NCBI RefSeq assembly: GCF_015665295.1
Contig: NZ_JADFAJ010000004.1
Coordinates: forward strand, 1-64,000
DNA from: Maricaulis sp.
GTDB lineage: Bacteria; Pseudomonadota; Alphaproteobacteria; Caulobacterales; Maricaulaceae
Direction: 5' to 3'
Length of the DNA stretch: 64,000 nucleotides
The position numbers and the translations under genes were made by a program. Below, in pieces: positions 24,547 through 33,435 of this stretch. Below the pieces are notes generated by a model, which saw only the letters and a program-made list of their open reading frames with translations, had not been told where the DNA came from and searched no databases. Numbering within the stretch: the stretch's first letter is position 1; each line of letters opens with the position of its first letter.

Positions 24547-25638
24547 CTACCAGGCGGCCTGGCCGGCATGGCGGAGTTTCTGGTCCGCGAGAACCAGGGC
24601 AGCCATGGCTTCTCCCACCGGCACGGCGCGGATCCCGACGCAAGGGTCGTGGCGACCGCGGGTCTCGATCACCGTTTCCTCGAAGTCACGGTCCAGCGTG
24701 CGCCGTTCGACCATGATCGAGGAGGTCGGCTTGACGGCAAAGCGGATCACCACATCCTGCCCGGTCGAGATGCCGCCGAGGACGCCGCCATTATGATTGG
24801 ACAGGAAAACCGGCCCGTCCTCGCCCATGCGCATCTCGTCGGCCGCGTCCTCGCCGCGCATGGCGGCCGAGGCAAAACCGGCGCCGATCTCGACACCCTT
24901 GACCGCATTGATGGTCATCATCGCGGCGGCCAGTTCACTGTCGAGCTTGGCATAGACGGGGGCGCCCCAGCCGGCGGGGACGCCGGAGACCACGACTTCA
25001 ACGATGGCGCCGGTCGAGGAGCCGGCCCGGCGCAGCGCGTCCATGTCGGCTTCCCACAGGGCGGCGGTTGTCGCATCGGGGCAGAAGAAGGGGTTGTTGG
25101 CGACCTCGTCCCAGTCCCAGCGCGACCGGTCGATGGCGCGCTCGCCCACTTGCACCAGAGCGGCCCGGATCGAGATCGCGTCGCCGATCACCTTGCGGGC
25201 AATGCCGCCGGCCGCGACGCGCATCGCGGTTTCGCGGGCCGAGGAGCGGCCGCCGCCGCGATAATCACGGATGCCGTATTTCATGTCATAGGTGTAATCG
25301 GCATGGCCCGGGCGCCACTTGTCGCGGATGGCGCCATAATCCTTCGAGCGCTGGTCGACATTCTCGATCATCAGCGCGATCGGCGTGCCGGTGGTCACCG
25401 GCCCGTCGGTGCGGTCATCCTCGAACGTGCCGGACAGGATGCGGACCTGGTCGGGTTCCTGGCGCGGGGTGACATGGCGGGAGGTGCCGGGACGGCGCAG
25501 GTCGAGGAAGGGCTGCAGGTCCGCCTCGCTCAGCGGAATGCCGGCCGGACAGCCATCGACGACGGCGCCGATCGAAGGCCCATGACTTTCGCCCCAGGTG
25601 GTGACCCGGAAAAGATGTCCGAACGTGTTGTGAGACAT
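24547..25638 (-). CDS. aroC: Chorismate synthase
   Basis: This 363-residue protein begins [20 protein letters not shown], the AroC signature, and carries [14 protein letters not shown] and the [18 protein letters not shown] motif that binds FMN and EPSP. It makes chorismate from EPSP using reduced FMN, the last shikimate step before aromatic amino acids. Length and motifs are complete. It runs in the same direction as the J-domain gene upstream, with a ~50-bp gap. Confidence 0.96.
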   Translation of the reverse strand: MSHNTFGHLFRVTTWGESHGPSIGAVVDGCPAGIPLSEADLQPFLDLRRPGTSRHVTPRQEPDQVRILSGTFEDDRTDGPVTTGTPIALMIENVDQRSKDYGAIRDKWRPGHADYTYDMKYGIRDYRGGGRSSARETAMRVAAGGIARKVIGDAISIRAALVQVGERAIDRSRWDWDEVANNPFFCPDATTAALWEADMDALRRAGSSTGAIVEVVVSGVPAGWGAPVYAKLDSELAAAMMTINAVKGVEIGAGFASAAMRGEDAADEMRMGEDGPVFLSNHNGGVLGGISTGQDVVIRFAVKPTSSIMVERRTLDRDFEETVIETRGRHDPCVGIRAVPVGEAMAALVLADQKLRHAGQAAW

Positions 25639-25687
25639 GATGTATCCGCCTGCTGTCGGGGCAGATTAGACACAGGTTTCGGCTACG

Positions 25688-26197
25688 TCACGCAGCCGAC
25701 TGCGCTTTGCGGATCCAGCGCGCCAGGCGGGCATTGACCGAGGGGCGCGAGAATTCATGCATGAAGGCGTCGAGATCCGCGGCATCGGGGAAATCGGGTC
25801 GTTGTTCGACCGGCGCCTCACCGGCGGCGGCGACGCGAATGAGGATGCGCACCCGCTCTTCGCCGACGGCGGGCAGATCGGTGCCGTCGCGTGTTCCGGC
25901 GGGAATGCGTACCAGGACCGGCGTGTCGCCGTGTCGCAAGGTGCGGGTCAGCCCCCGGACGGCTTGTTCGGCCGTGATCTCGACTTCGAGGCAGACCGGC
26001 GCCTGGGTCCGGATGAACTCCATCGCCGCGACAATGCGGGCGAGTTCGGACAGGGTCGCTTGTGTTGGCGGTGTGACGTCGGGGTGCAGCGTCTTGACCC
26101 GCGCCCGGAAGGATGCGCGCGCGGCATCCATGCCGTCGGCCGGGGCGACGCCCAGCACGGCAAACGCAGCATCCATACTCTCAACACGCGATGTCAT
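25688..26197 (-). CDS. J-domain (DnaJ-like) protein
   Basis: The 169-residue protein has a short N-terminal J domain (about 8-65) with the HPD tripeptide at residues 38-40 in VKTLHPDVT. A compact beta-rich segment reads PVLVRIPAGTRDGTDLPAVG, similar to the substrate-binding strand of DnaJ/CbpA, and a helical tail follows. There is no zinc finger. It probably stimulates an Hsp70 ATPase. The start is uncertain: the Met at codon 8 (26176) is an alternative. It is encoded upstream of aroC on the same strand. Confidence 0.78.
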   Translation of the reverse strand: MTSRVESMDAAFAVLGVAPADGMDAARASFRARVKTLHPDVTPPTQATLSELARIVAAMEFIRTQAPVCLEVEITAEQAVRGLTRTLRHGDTPVLVRIPAGTRDGTDLPAVGEERVRILIRVAAAGEAPVEQRPDFPDAADLDAFMHEFSRPSVNARLARWIRKAQSAA

Positions 26198-26422
26198 GCT
26201 GCTGTTTTAACGCAAGAAGATTCCCGAAAGGTTGACGCGGGGGAGGGGGCCGTTGCCGGGCGGGAAGGCTGGACAGCCGCGATTTCGAGATAGCCTGCTA
26301 TTTCTGAAAAATCGGAAGCTGTGTCTGTCCCTTTCGATTGCGCCGGAAGGTCTCAGGTCATTTGTCAGATCGGCATCTTGCTCGTAGCCTTGCCCTTGGG
26401 TTCATGAGGTATTTCGGGAAAT

Positions 26423-27343
26423 ATGGTCAATCTCTTCATTTCCAACACAGATAACCGATGGTTCGATTTTCTGTATCGGAGCTCTCCACATTCCGAAGTG
26501 AACTTCTGGCAGCCAAGCGCTACAAATTTTCGAGCAATTACCCCCGGCGAATTCTTTGTTTTTCGATTGAAATCACCGCGAAATGTTATTGGGGGATTCG
26601 GTGTCCTATCGACGGCAACCATTTTGCCAATCCAGATTGCTTGGGACGCGTTCGGGCAGGCAAACGGCGTTGCAAGCCTGACCGACTTTGTAGCGTTCAT
26701 TCAAAACTATCGAAAAGATGAACGCGTCGGCCCGCAAAGCTTGATCGGATGCAGGGTTCTAACGCAACCGGTGTTCCTCGACCAACGGAACTGGTCAGAG
26801 CTTCCTTCATCTTGGTCGAAGAACATTGTTGGCGGCAAGACGTTCTCGACAGGGGAGCCAGAGGGCGCAGCCCTCTGGAACAAACTGGATCAGCTTTTGT
26901 CTTCTCATCAGGTTGCAAGCGGTATGGCTGAGGCAGCCGAACGTTTCGGCGGCCCCCATCTGGTCTTGCCGCGTCTGGGACAGGGATCGTTCCGGATCTC
27001 TGTCATAGAAGCCTACAAGCACCAGTGTGCGTTGACCGATGGCCGAGTTTTACCTGCTCTGGAGGCGGCGCATATCAAGCCCTATGCCGAAGGGGGGCAG
27101 CACACCCGATCGAACGGTATTCTATTGAGGCGAGATATTCACAGTGTGTTCGATGCCGGTTACGCGATGATTGATGACGACTTCCGCTTTGTGGTCAGCG
27201 ACAGGGTTCGAACGGTTTTCAACAACGGAAACGAATACCGCCGCCTTAATGGGCAGAGGCTGCGTTTGCCCGACAATCCCACTGATTTTCCAGACAAGGG
27301 TTTCCTGCGATGGCACGCAGAAAACCGTTTTGAGGCGAGCTGA
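26423..27343 (+). CDS. HNH endonuclease, predicted restriction nuclease (COG3440-like)
   Basis: This 306-residue protein has an N-terminal ~150-residue domain whose opening (NLFISNTDNRWFDFLY) and FRLK/IGGFGVLS strands suggest a PUA-like (EVE/ASCH-type) fold. The C-terminal HNH domain has RISVIEAYKHQCALTDG, EAAHIKPYAEGG (His near 217), NGILLRRDIH (Asn near 231, His near 240) and a FDAGY tail. COG3440 proteins are predicted restriction endonucleases, and an EVE-HNH architecture is known for some modification-dependent (type IV) enzymes. No methyltransferase adjoins it. The gene is visibly more AT-rich than its neighbours, with a shifted codon choice, suggesting transfer. Confidence 0.8.
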   Translation: MVNLFISNTDNRWFDFLYRSSPHSEVNFWQPSATNFRAITPGEFFVFRLKSPRNVIGGFGVLSTATILPIQIAWDAFGQANGVASLTDFVAFIQNYRKDERVGPQSLIGCRVLTQPVFLDQRNWSELPSSWSKNIVGGKTFSTGEPEGAALWNKLDQLLSSHQVASGMAEAAERFGGPHLVLPRLGQGSFRISVIEAYKHQCALTDGRVLPALEAAHIKPYAEGGQHTRSNGILLRRDIHSVFDAGYAMIDDDFRFVVSDRVRTVFNNGNEYRRLNGQRLRLPDNPTDFPDKGFLRWHAENRFEAS

Positions 27344-27729
27344 CATCACTTCAGGCTTCCCAAAAAGCGGGACCGGCACAATTAATCTCTCTCTGTACCC
27401 CTGCGCGCCCGGCGCAAACCCCACCCTAAACCGCTTGCCGAGAGGTCGCCGTATCCAGTTCTTCAGGTCAAGGGCCGCAACGCGGCCGCTTCGCGGTTTC
27501 ACCCTTGAGCTGAAGAACTGGATACGGCCTGCTGGCTGACAAGCGATCTATGGAGGGGTGGGCGCGGGGCGCCACTGTTCCAGCGGCCAATCGGGAACCA
27601 GTGCGCGTGCTTGACGTTGCCAGGAACTGCCCCGGCACTGCTCCGTCCGCGGGCGGTTGGCGCACCGGGACAGCTTGACGTGCCGGGTCAGGAGCTTACC
27701 TAGGCGCAGACGCCTGTGGAGTGCCGCCC
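27344..27729. other. Spacer with repeat fragments between the HNH gene and pdxH
   Basis: No gene is seen. GGGACCGGCACAATTAAT at 27369-27386 matches one arm of repeat family A at most positions and may be a decayed half-copy. The long inverted repeat at 27449-27527 fills the centre. From about 27540 the sequence regains high GC and leads to the pdxH promoter region. Confidence 0.5.
27449..27527. repeat. Long inverted repeat (23-bp arms)
   Basis: The arms 27449-27471 and 27505-27527 are inverted copies with one mismatch; the core is TATCCAGTTCTTCAG. The 33-base interior is itself palindromic in part (GGCCGCAACGCGGCCGC). Its size and shape fit a REP/BIME-like unit or a tiny non-autonomous element at the downstream border of the AT-rich HNH islet. 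Confidence 0.8.
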
Positions 27730-28398
27730 ATGTCCGACGACAAACTCATCCCGCCCAGCCCCGATGCCGAGGCCTATGCCAAGTCTGCGGACGCCAATGC
27801 GGTGGAAATCTTCGATCGCGAGGATCCCTTTGCGCTGTTTGCCGAATGGCTGACCGATGCGAAGAAGAAAGAGCCCAATGATGCCAATGCGATGGCGCTG
27901 GCGACGGCGGATGCGTCCGGCCTGCCGGATGTGCGCATGGTGCTTTTGAAGGATGTCGATGCCGACGGTTTCGTCTTCTACACCAATCTGGAAAGCGGCA
28001 AGGGCGGCCAGCTGGCCGAGAATCCGCAGGCGGCGCTGTGCTTTCACTGGAAGTCGCTGCGTCGTCAGGTGCGGGTGAGGGGGGCGGTCGAGCCGGTCAG
28101 CGCCGAGGAGGCGGACGCCTATTTCGCCTCGCGGGCCCGCGACAGCCGGATCGGGGCCTGGGCCTCGAAACAGTCGCGCCCGCTGGAAAGCCGCTTTGCG
28201 CTGGAGAAGGCCGTGGCCCGCGAGGCGGCCCGCTTTGGCCTGGGCGAAGTGCCCCGCCCGTCGCACTGGTCGGGCTTTCGCATCCGTCCGCTGAGCCTCG
28301 AGTTCTGGCGCGACCGGCCCTTCCGCCTGCATGATAGAATGTTTTTTGACAGGCCCGATTTGGGGTCGACTTGGACGGTCCGCCGGTTGTATCCCTGA
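27730..28398 (+). CDS. pdxH: Pyridoxamine/pyridoxine 5'-phosphate oxidase
   Basis: This 222-residue FMN-binding split-barrel enzyme has [32 protein letters not shown], the [14 protein letters not shown] strand and the C-terminal [17 protein letters not shown] signature, ending in RRLYP. It oxidises PNP and PMP to pyridoxal 5'-phosphate. The ATG at 27730 is preferred; an ATG three codons upstream is possible. It ends 25 bp before the DUF1499 gene. Confidence 0.95.
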   Translation: MSDDKLIPPSPDAEAYAKSADANAVEIFDREDPFALFAEWLTDAKKKEPNDANAMALATADASGLPDVRMVLLKDVDADGFVFYTNLESGKGGQLAENPQAALCFHWKSLRRQVRVRGAVEPVSAEEADAYFASRARDSRIGAWASKQSRPLESRFALEKAVAREAARFGLGEVPRPSHWSGFRIRPLSLEFWRDRPFRLHDRMFFDRPDLGSTWTVRRLYP

Positions 28399-28423
28399 GC
28401 CGAACGCCTGAGGGGGCCGAAAA

Positions 28424-29212
28424 GTGGAACGTCTGACTGACATGCTGCGCCTGGTCATCCAGCCGCTGGGCTGGATCACGGCACCACTCGCCATCCTGAC
28501 ACCGCTGTGGTTCCTGGTCGCTGCGCTCGGGACCAAGCTGGGCTTTTGGGGCTGGGCGTTCGGGCTGAACTGGATGACGCTCGATATCGGCCCGAAACTC
28601 ATCCTGGCCTGTGCCATCGCCGGCGGCATGATGGCGATCCTGGTCATCACCCATCGCCTGCTCGCGCATCGCTGGTTCGGCGTGATCAGCGTGCCGATCC
28701 TCGCACTTCTCGTAGCCATCGGCGGTTATGGCGGGCGTGTCGTGTTTGACGGGCTGGCCGACAGTCGGCCGCTTGTGCTCGATGTGACGACGGATTTCGA
28801 GGACCCGCCCCATTTCACGCCGGCCTATGCCGCGCGCCGCGGCAATGCCCAGCGCCCGCTCGACTTCGATCCGTCTGGCGCTGCGATGCAACAGTCCTAT
28901 TATCCCGAGATCACCAGCCTCATCGTCGAGCGCGACGCCCGCACGGTCTTCCGCGAGGCCCTTGTGGTGGCCCGTGACGAGGGCTGGCGGATCGGCACGG
29001 CGTCCGATGCGGCCGGCATGTTCGAGGCCGGGGCCGAGAGCCTGATGTTCGGATTCCGCGACGATATCGCGGTCCGGGTGACAGAGCTTGAGGACGGGCG
29101 TGCCCGTGTCGATATCCGCTCCCTGGCCCGTCAGCCGGTCCATGATCTGGGCCGCAATGCCAAGCGCGTCGAGCGCTTCCTGGCCGCGATGCGCGGTGAG
29201 GCCGTGGAATAA
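28424..29212 (+). CDS. DUF1499 membrane protein
   Basis: The GTG at 28424 starts a 262-residue protein with three hydrophobic helices in its first ~110 residues (about 18-38, 60-80, 85-105). A C-terminal DUF1499 domain (about 135-255) follows, with EITSLIVERDARTVFREALVVARDEGW and a VRVTELEDGRARVDIRS strand. DUF1499 is a conserved domain of unknown function common in Alphaproteobacteria and plastids. A copy of repeat A lies three bases beyond its stop. Confidence 0.82.
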   Translation: MERLTDMLRLVIQPLGWITAPLAILTPLWFLVAALGTKLGFWGWAFGLNWMTLDIGPKLILACAIAGGMMAILVITHRLLAHRWFGVISVPILALLVAIGGYGGRVVFDGLADSRPLVLDVTTDFEDPPHFTPAYAARRGNAQRPLDFDPSGAAMQQSYYPEITSLIVERDARTVFREALVVARDEGWRIGTASDAAGMFEAGAESLMFGFRDDIAVRVTELEDGRARVDIRSLARQPVHDLGRNAKRVERFLAAMRGEAVE

Positions 29213-29214
29213 AG

Positions 29215-29257
29215 GCGACAGGCAGAATTAACACGCGGCGTTAATTCTACCTGTCCG
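29215..29257. repeat. Repeat family A, copy 2 (diverged)
   Basis: Imperfect inverted arms (about 29215-29232 and 29240-29257) keep the GAATTAAC/GTTAATTC core and the outer GACAGG/CCTGTC. Compensating changes (ACAATT to AGAATT matched by AATTGT to AATTCT) preserve pairing near the centre. It lies between two convergent genes. Confidence 0.8.
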
Positions 29258-29271
29258 CATTTTGCGCAAGC

Positions 29272-30186
29272 TCAGGCCGGTTCCGCGAGCCTGAATGTCG
29301 CCGTCAGATCGACCTGGTCAACGGTTTCGCTGGCGACTTTGCCCAGCTCCACCAGATGGATGACATGGGCGAGGACGGAATGGGCGGCGGCCGGGTGGAG
29401 GCGTTTGTCGACATCGGCATACATCACAGCGACCATGTCACGGATATTGTCGTGCCCCTCGGCGAGGCAGGCGAGGATCTGGTCCTCGCGGGCCAGCCGG
29501 TGATCAATATAGGCCTGGATGAAGGGGCGGGGATCGTTGATCGACGGGCCATGGGTCGGCCAAAGCCTGGCGAATTCGCGGTCGCGCACCCGTGCCAGCT
29601 GGTGCAGGTAGTCGCCCATATGCCCGTCCGGCGGGCTGATGACGCTGGTCGACCACGCCATGACATGATCGCCCGAGAACAGCGTGTTTTCCTCGATCAG
29701 CGCATAGCAGACATGGTTTGAGGTATGACCGGGCGTATGCATCGCCTCGATGGTCCAGCCCTTGCCGTGGAACATGTCCGCGTCGGCGACCTGGATGTCC
29801 GGCTGGAAGCCGACATCATCGCCCGCTTCCATGCGCACTTCGCCGCCGGCCGGCTCGGTCTGCTGTGGGCCGAAACCGTAGACTTTTGCGCCATGGCGCT
29901 TGGCCAGGGGATGAGCCAGCGGCGAATGGTCGAGATGGTGATGGGTGACGAAGACGTGGCTGACGGTCTCGCCCTCGAGCGCCGCGTCCAGGGCCTCGAT
30001 ATGGGCCGGGTCAACCGGGCCGGGATCGATCACGGCAACCGAGCCATGGCCGATAATGTAGACGCCCGTGCCGGTATAGGTGAAGGGGCCGGGATTGGGA
30101 GCGACGACGCGCCGGATGAGGGGGGAGAGCGTGTCGCAACGCCCGTACTCGAAGTCGAAATCTCTTGCGAATGGTATTGAACTCAT
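29272..30186 (-). CDS. Metallo-beta-lactamase-fold hydrolase, LACTB2-like
   Basis: The 304-residue protein has the Zn-binding THHHLDH motif at residues 81-87. Downstream metal ligands are a His in MHTPGHTSNH and an Asp in LFSGDHVM. A helical C-terminal region with VYDxRL-like features follows. The arrangement matches LACTB2/RNase Z-related hydrolases, which act on RNA or thioesters; the substrate is not resolved. Its start overlaps the stop of the ATP-grasp-like gene by four bases, so the two are co-translated. Confidence 0.86.
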   Translation of the reverse strand: MSSIPFARDFDFEYGRCDTLSPLIRRVVAPNPGPFTYTGTGVYIIGHGSVAVIDPGPVDPAHIEALDAALEGETVSHVFVTHHHLDHSPLAHPLAKRHGAKVYGFGPQQTEPAGGEVRMEAGDDVGFQPDIQVADADMFHGKGWTIEAMHTPGHTSNHVCYALIEENTLFSGDHVMAWSTSVISPPDGHMGDYLHQLARVRDREFARLWPTHGPSINDPRPFIQAYIDHRLAREDQILACLAEGHDNIRDMVAVMYADVDKRLHPAAAHSVLAHVIHLVELGKVASETVDQVDLTATFRLAEPA

Positions 30187-31130
30187 GATGCCTGCTTGAC
30201 CGGTTCCGGTTTCGGGTGGCCGAGGAATTCCAGGAATGCCGCGGCCAGCCGTCGGGTGACTATGATCTTGTCATCCAACTGCATTGCGACCGGAGGACCC
30301 ATATCAGTTTTGTTCACATCCACGACATAAAGCCTGCCGTCTTCGCGATCGCGAAGCACGTCAAGCCCGCCCCAGTCCAGCCCCATGGCCCGGGTGAAGG
30401 CCGCGAGCTGGGCTTTTTCCTCCGCGGAGAAGACATCGTCGGTCTCGGCGCACTCGATTTCGTCGTTCGAGTTCGAGAAGCGCGTGGCGATCTGGCGGCG
30501 CTTGCGGATGACCAGCGGGATGTGGCCGTCCATCGTCGCGCAGCGCAGGTCCTCGACCATATTGCCGGGGACGGTGTTGTTGATCACGCGCTGATAGACC
30601 CGGCCCGGCCTGGCACTGTCGATCGGGCCCTGGATGACACGGCCATCATGGGCGCCGTTGAGTTCGGACTTCTCCACCATCGGCCCGCTCCACGTCGTGG
30701 GGTCAACCGAGAGCGAATAGCCGAATGCCTGTTCGAACACGGCGGCGACATGGCTCTTTTCGATGCTTTGGCAGTCCCGGTTGATGACGCGGGCATCCGG
30801 CGGTACATTGCAGGGCTGGCAAGTTGTGGAATCATCGAACACAAATACCGCATCCGCCTCGCCGGGATGGCGCGCGATGCGGGCACCGGCGGCGTGCAGC
30901 ACCGACCAGATCAGATACCAGGGACGCGGCCGGTCAGGCGCGAACCAGATTTTCGGACCCCGGCGGAATGCCGACTTGATCCGCCAGCCCTCGACGACGA
31001 AGTAGAAAGGGAACCAGGACAGGACTTCGCCAATCAGTCCCAGCTTGAGCGGAAGCCGGGCGCCCGTCTTCTTCACGGTCACAATGCCGTCCTGGAACTC
31101 GAAATCTCGCCACCACAGCGCACTGTGCAT
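30183..31130 (-). CDS. Uncharacterised ATP-grasp-like protein
   Basis: This ~315-residue protein starts at the ATG at 31130; the frame extends 40 codons further but without a ribosome site. The C-terminal half shows ATP-grasp features: a Lys-containing strand (VEKSELNGAHDGRVI), basic RKRRQIATRF, then GLDWGGLDVLRDRE and VVDVNKTDMGPP, where Asp and Asn would bind Mg-ATP. The N-terminal half (WFPFYFVVEGW, a CQPC pair) is unfamiliar. It may ligate an amine to a carboxylate, but no substrate is indicated. It is coupled to the metallo-hydrolase downstream. Confidence 0.65.
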   Translation of the reverse strand: MHSALWWRDFEFQDGIVTVKKTGARLPLKLGLIGEVLSWFPFYFVVEGWRIKSAFRRGPKIWFAPDRPRPWYLIWSVLHAAGARIARHPGEADAVFVFDDSTTCQPCNVPPDARVINRDCQSIEKSHVAAVFEQAFGYSLSVDPTTWSGPMVEKSELNGAHDGRVIQGPIDSARPGRVYQRVINNTVPGNMVEDLRCATMDGHIPLVIRKRRQIATRFSNSNDEIECAETDDVFSAEEKAQLAAFTRAMGLDWGGLDVLRDREDGRLYVVDVNKTDMGPPVAMQLDDKIIVTRRLAAAFLEFLGHPKPEPVKQAS

Positions 31131-31261
31131 GGATTGGCCTTTCTCGGTCGTCGACGCGCTGCATCCTAGGCATTCGCCGGACACTTGCAATTCACTCCGG
31201 GTCACGGACGGCGCGGTTTTTGCGTGATCGGTGTGTGTCGTCATGATCACGGGAGGGGAAT

Positions 31262-31441
31262 GTGAACGCCGGTCGATTTCTAGGCAAGCGCATCTTGCGG
31301 CTGGGCTGGCTTATCCTGGCGCTGATACTGGTCCAGTTTTTTGTCAGTGAGGCGACACCCATGCCCACGCTGTCCCGGACAGCCCCTCTACCCCCGCCAG
31401 CCGTGCAGGATGCTGCATTACAGCAACAGACGCTTCATTGA
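31262..31441 (+). CDS. 59-residue single-pass membrane protein
   Basis: A GGGAGGGG ribosome site ends a few bases before the GTG at 31262. The product has a basic N-terminus (MNAGRFLGKRILR), one hydrophobic helix (about 14-28) and a Pro/Gln-rich periplasmic tail ending QQQTLH. It lies 54 bp before oppB and diverges from the ATP-grasp-like gene. Co-transcription with oppB is plausible. No homologue is recognised. Confidence 0.6.
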   Translation: MNAGRFLGKRILRLGWLILALILVQFFVSEATPMPTLSRTAPLPPPAVQDAALQQQTLH

Positions 31442-31495
31442 CATCACGCGTGGCGCATTGAAACTGCGCGCAACTTGGACTGAGCCGAAGATTTC

Positions 31496-32431
31496 ATGCT
31501 TGGATTTGTACTGAGGCGCTTCAGCGTCGCCATCCCGACCATATTGGTGATCATCACGGTCGCCTTTTTCATGATGCGTGTCGCTCCGGGCGGACCGTTC
31601 GATCTCGAACGTCCGATGCCGGAAGAGACACGTCAGGTCATCATGGCCAGCTATGGTCTCGATAAGCCACTGATATTCCAGTATTTCGACTATATGGGAA
31701 ATCTCTTTCAGGGCGATCTCGGACCGTCGCTGAAACTGCGCGACAAGAATGTTGCCGAGATCATCGCGGAAGGTTTCCCCGTGTCTGCCACGATCGGCCT
31801 GTTCTCGATGTTGCTGGCCATCGCGCTCGGCACGCTGCTCGGCTCGATCGCGGCGCTCCGGCAGAACACCGGTACGGATTTCTCGGTCATGACCTTCGCA
31901 ATGGTGGGCATATCGATCCCGCCCTTTGTGATGGGTCCCATTCTGGCGCTGGTCTTCGGTCTCTATCTGGGACTCGTGCCGACCGGCGGGCTTGACCCGC
32001 GCTACGGCATGACACCCGACCGCCTCATCCTGCCGGTGATCACGCTGGCCCTGCCGCAGATCGCCATCATTGCCCGCCTGATGCGCGCCTCGATGATCGA
32101 GGTGGTGCGTTCCAACTATATCCGGACAGCCCGCGCCAAGGGCCTGTCGGCGCCGGCAGTGATCATCCGCCACGCGCTGCGCTCTGCCATCCTGCCTCTG
32201 GTCTCCTATCTCGGACCGGCTTCGGCGGCGGTGATCTCCGGTTCGCTGGTCATCGAGCGCGTTTTCCAGCTGCCGGGTATCGGCAAGCACTTCGTCGATG
32301 CCGCCCTGCAGCGCGACTACACGGTGGTGATGGGTGTGGTCATCGTCTATGCGACCCTGATCATCCTGCTCAACCTGCTCGCGGACCTGCTCTATGGCGT
32401 TCTCAATCCGAAGGTGAAGTACGAGTCATGA
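31496..32431 (+). CDS. oppB: Oligopeptide ABC transporter permease OppB
   Basis: This 311-residue permease has six predicted membrane spans. It has the N-terminal FVLRRFSVAIPTILVI helix of the OppB/DppB family, GDLGPSLKLRDKNVAEII in the first periplasmic loop, and the EAA-type loop YIRTARAKGLSAPAVIIRHALR that contacts the ATPases. It forms the membrane channel with OppC. Its stop overlaps the oppC start by four bases. No ATPase genes follow within the window. Confidence 0.93.
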   Translation: MLGFVLRRFSVAIPTILVIITVAFFMMRVAPGGPFDLERPMPEETRQVIMASYGLDKPLIFQYFDYMGNLFQGDLGPSLKLRDKNVAEIIAEGFPVSATIGLFSMLLAIALGTLLGSIAALRQNTGTDFSVMTFAMVGISIPPFVMGPILALVFGLYLGLVPTGGLDPRYGMTPDRLILPVITLALPQIAIIARLMRASMIEVVRSNYIRTARAKGLSAPAVIIRHALRSAILPLVSYLGPASAAVISGSLVIERVFQLPGIGKHFVDAALQRDYTVVMGVVIVYATLIILLNLLADLLYGVLNPKVKYES

Positions 32432-33333
32432 CGACGCTTTACACTCCCAAGGAAAAGGCCGAGCTGATCGAGAAGGCCGCTGTCCAGGGCCGGTCGCTCT
32501 GGGACGATGCGCGGGTTCGCCTGATGCGCAACAAGGCGGCCGTCACCTCGATGATCGTGCTCGCCATCCTGGTCTTCCTGGCCACGGTCGGCCAGCTGCT
32601 CTGGGTGCATGACTACGACACCATTTATCGCGACCGCGTCTGGATCGCGCCGACGCTGGATCACTGGCACATTCTCGGCACTGACGCCCAGGGGCGCGAC
32701 ATGGTCGCGCGGATCCTGGTCGGTCTCGGTGTTTCGCTGATGGTCGGCATCGTGGCGACCTTCGTGTCGCTGCTGATCGGTGTGACCTGGGGCGCCACCG
32801 CCGGGTTTATCGGCGGCAGGGTCGACCAGGTGATGATGCGTTTCGTCGACATCCTGTATTCGCTGCCCTTCATCTTCTTCGTCATCATCCTGATGGTGAC
32901 TTTCGGGCGGAACATCATCCTCATCTTCGTGGCCATCGGTGCCGTTGAATGGCTGACCATGGCCCGCATCGTGCGCGGCCAGACGATCGCCCTCAAGGGC
33001 ATGGAATTCGTTGAGGCGGCCCATGCCGCCGGCGTGTCGCGGCCCAAGATCATCCAGCGCCACATCATCCCCAACGTGCTGGGCCCGGTGGTGGTCTATG
33101 TCACGCTGATGATCCCGGTCGTGATCCTGGCCGAGAGCTTCCTCAGCTTCCTCGGCCTCGGCGTCCAGGAACCGCTGACCTCGCTCGGCCGCCTGATCTC
33201 GGCCGGTGCCCAGGACATGGAACCGGCGCCCTGGACCCTGATCGGCCCGGCGGTGACAATGATGGTGACCCTGTTCTGCCTCAACTTCATCGGCGACGGT
33301 CTGCGCGACGCGATCGATCCGAAGGACCGCTAG
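32428..33333 (+). CDS. oppC: Oligopeptide ABC transporter permease OppC
   Basis: The 301-residue OppC/DppC permease has an N-terminal cytoplasmic segment, a first span near 33-53, the HILGTDAQGRDMVARILVG loop typical of OppC, and an EAA loop reading EFVEAAHAAGVSRPKIIQRH. Six spans are expected. It pairs with OppB. A bidirectional terminator follows 49 bp after its stop, so oppB-oppC end here without oppD or oppF. Confidence 0.93.
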   Translation: MTTLYTPKEKAELIEKAAVQGRSLWDDARVRLMRNKAAVTSMIVLAILVFLATVGQLLWVHDYDTIYRDRVWIAPTLDHWHILGTDAQGRDMVARILVGLGVSLMVGIVATFVSLLIGVTWGATAGFIGGRVDQVMMRFVDILYSLPFIFFVIILMVTFGRNIILIFVAIGAVEWLTMARIVRGQTIALKGMEFVEAAHAAGVSRPKIIQRHIIPNVLGPVVVYVTLMIPVVILAESFLSFLGLGVQEPLTSLGRLISAGAQDMEPAPWTLIGPAVTMMVTLFCLNFIGDGLRDAIDPKDR

Positions 33334-33381
33334 CCCCCGCGCGCGCCGCATGCACCGACGGGCAGGGCGCGCAGGACGAAC

Positions 33382-33415
33382 AAAAAAGGCCGCCGGATCA
33401 TCCCGGCGGCCTTTT
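33382..33415. terminator. Bidirectional terminator between oppC and the convergent gene
   Basis: Arms GGCCGCCGG (33388-33396) and CCGGCGGCC (33403-33411) enclose a 6-nt loop. Six A precede the stem and four T follow it, so it can terminate oppC on the plus strand and, more strongly, the minus-strand gene ending at 33436. Confidence 0.9.
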
Positions 33416-33435
33416 CTCATGGAAGCCGGCTGTCG

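Noticed and set aside
26365-26700. Minus-strand frame opposite the start of the HNH gene
   Set aside because: No motifs, and the plus-strand HNH frame has clear catalytic residues over its full length.
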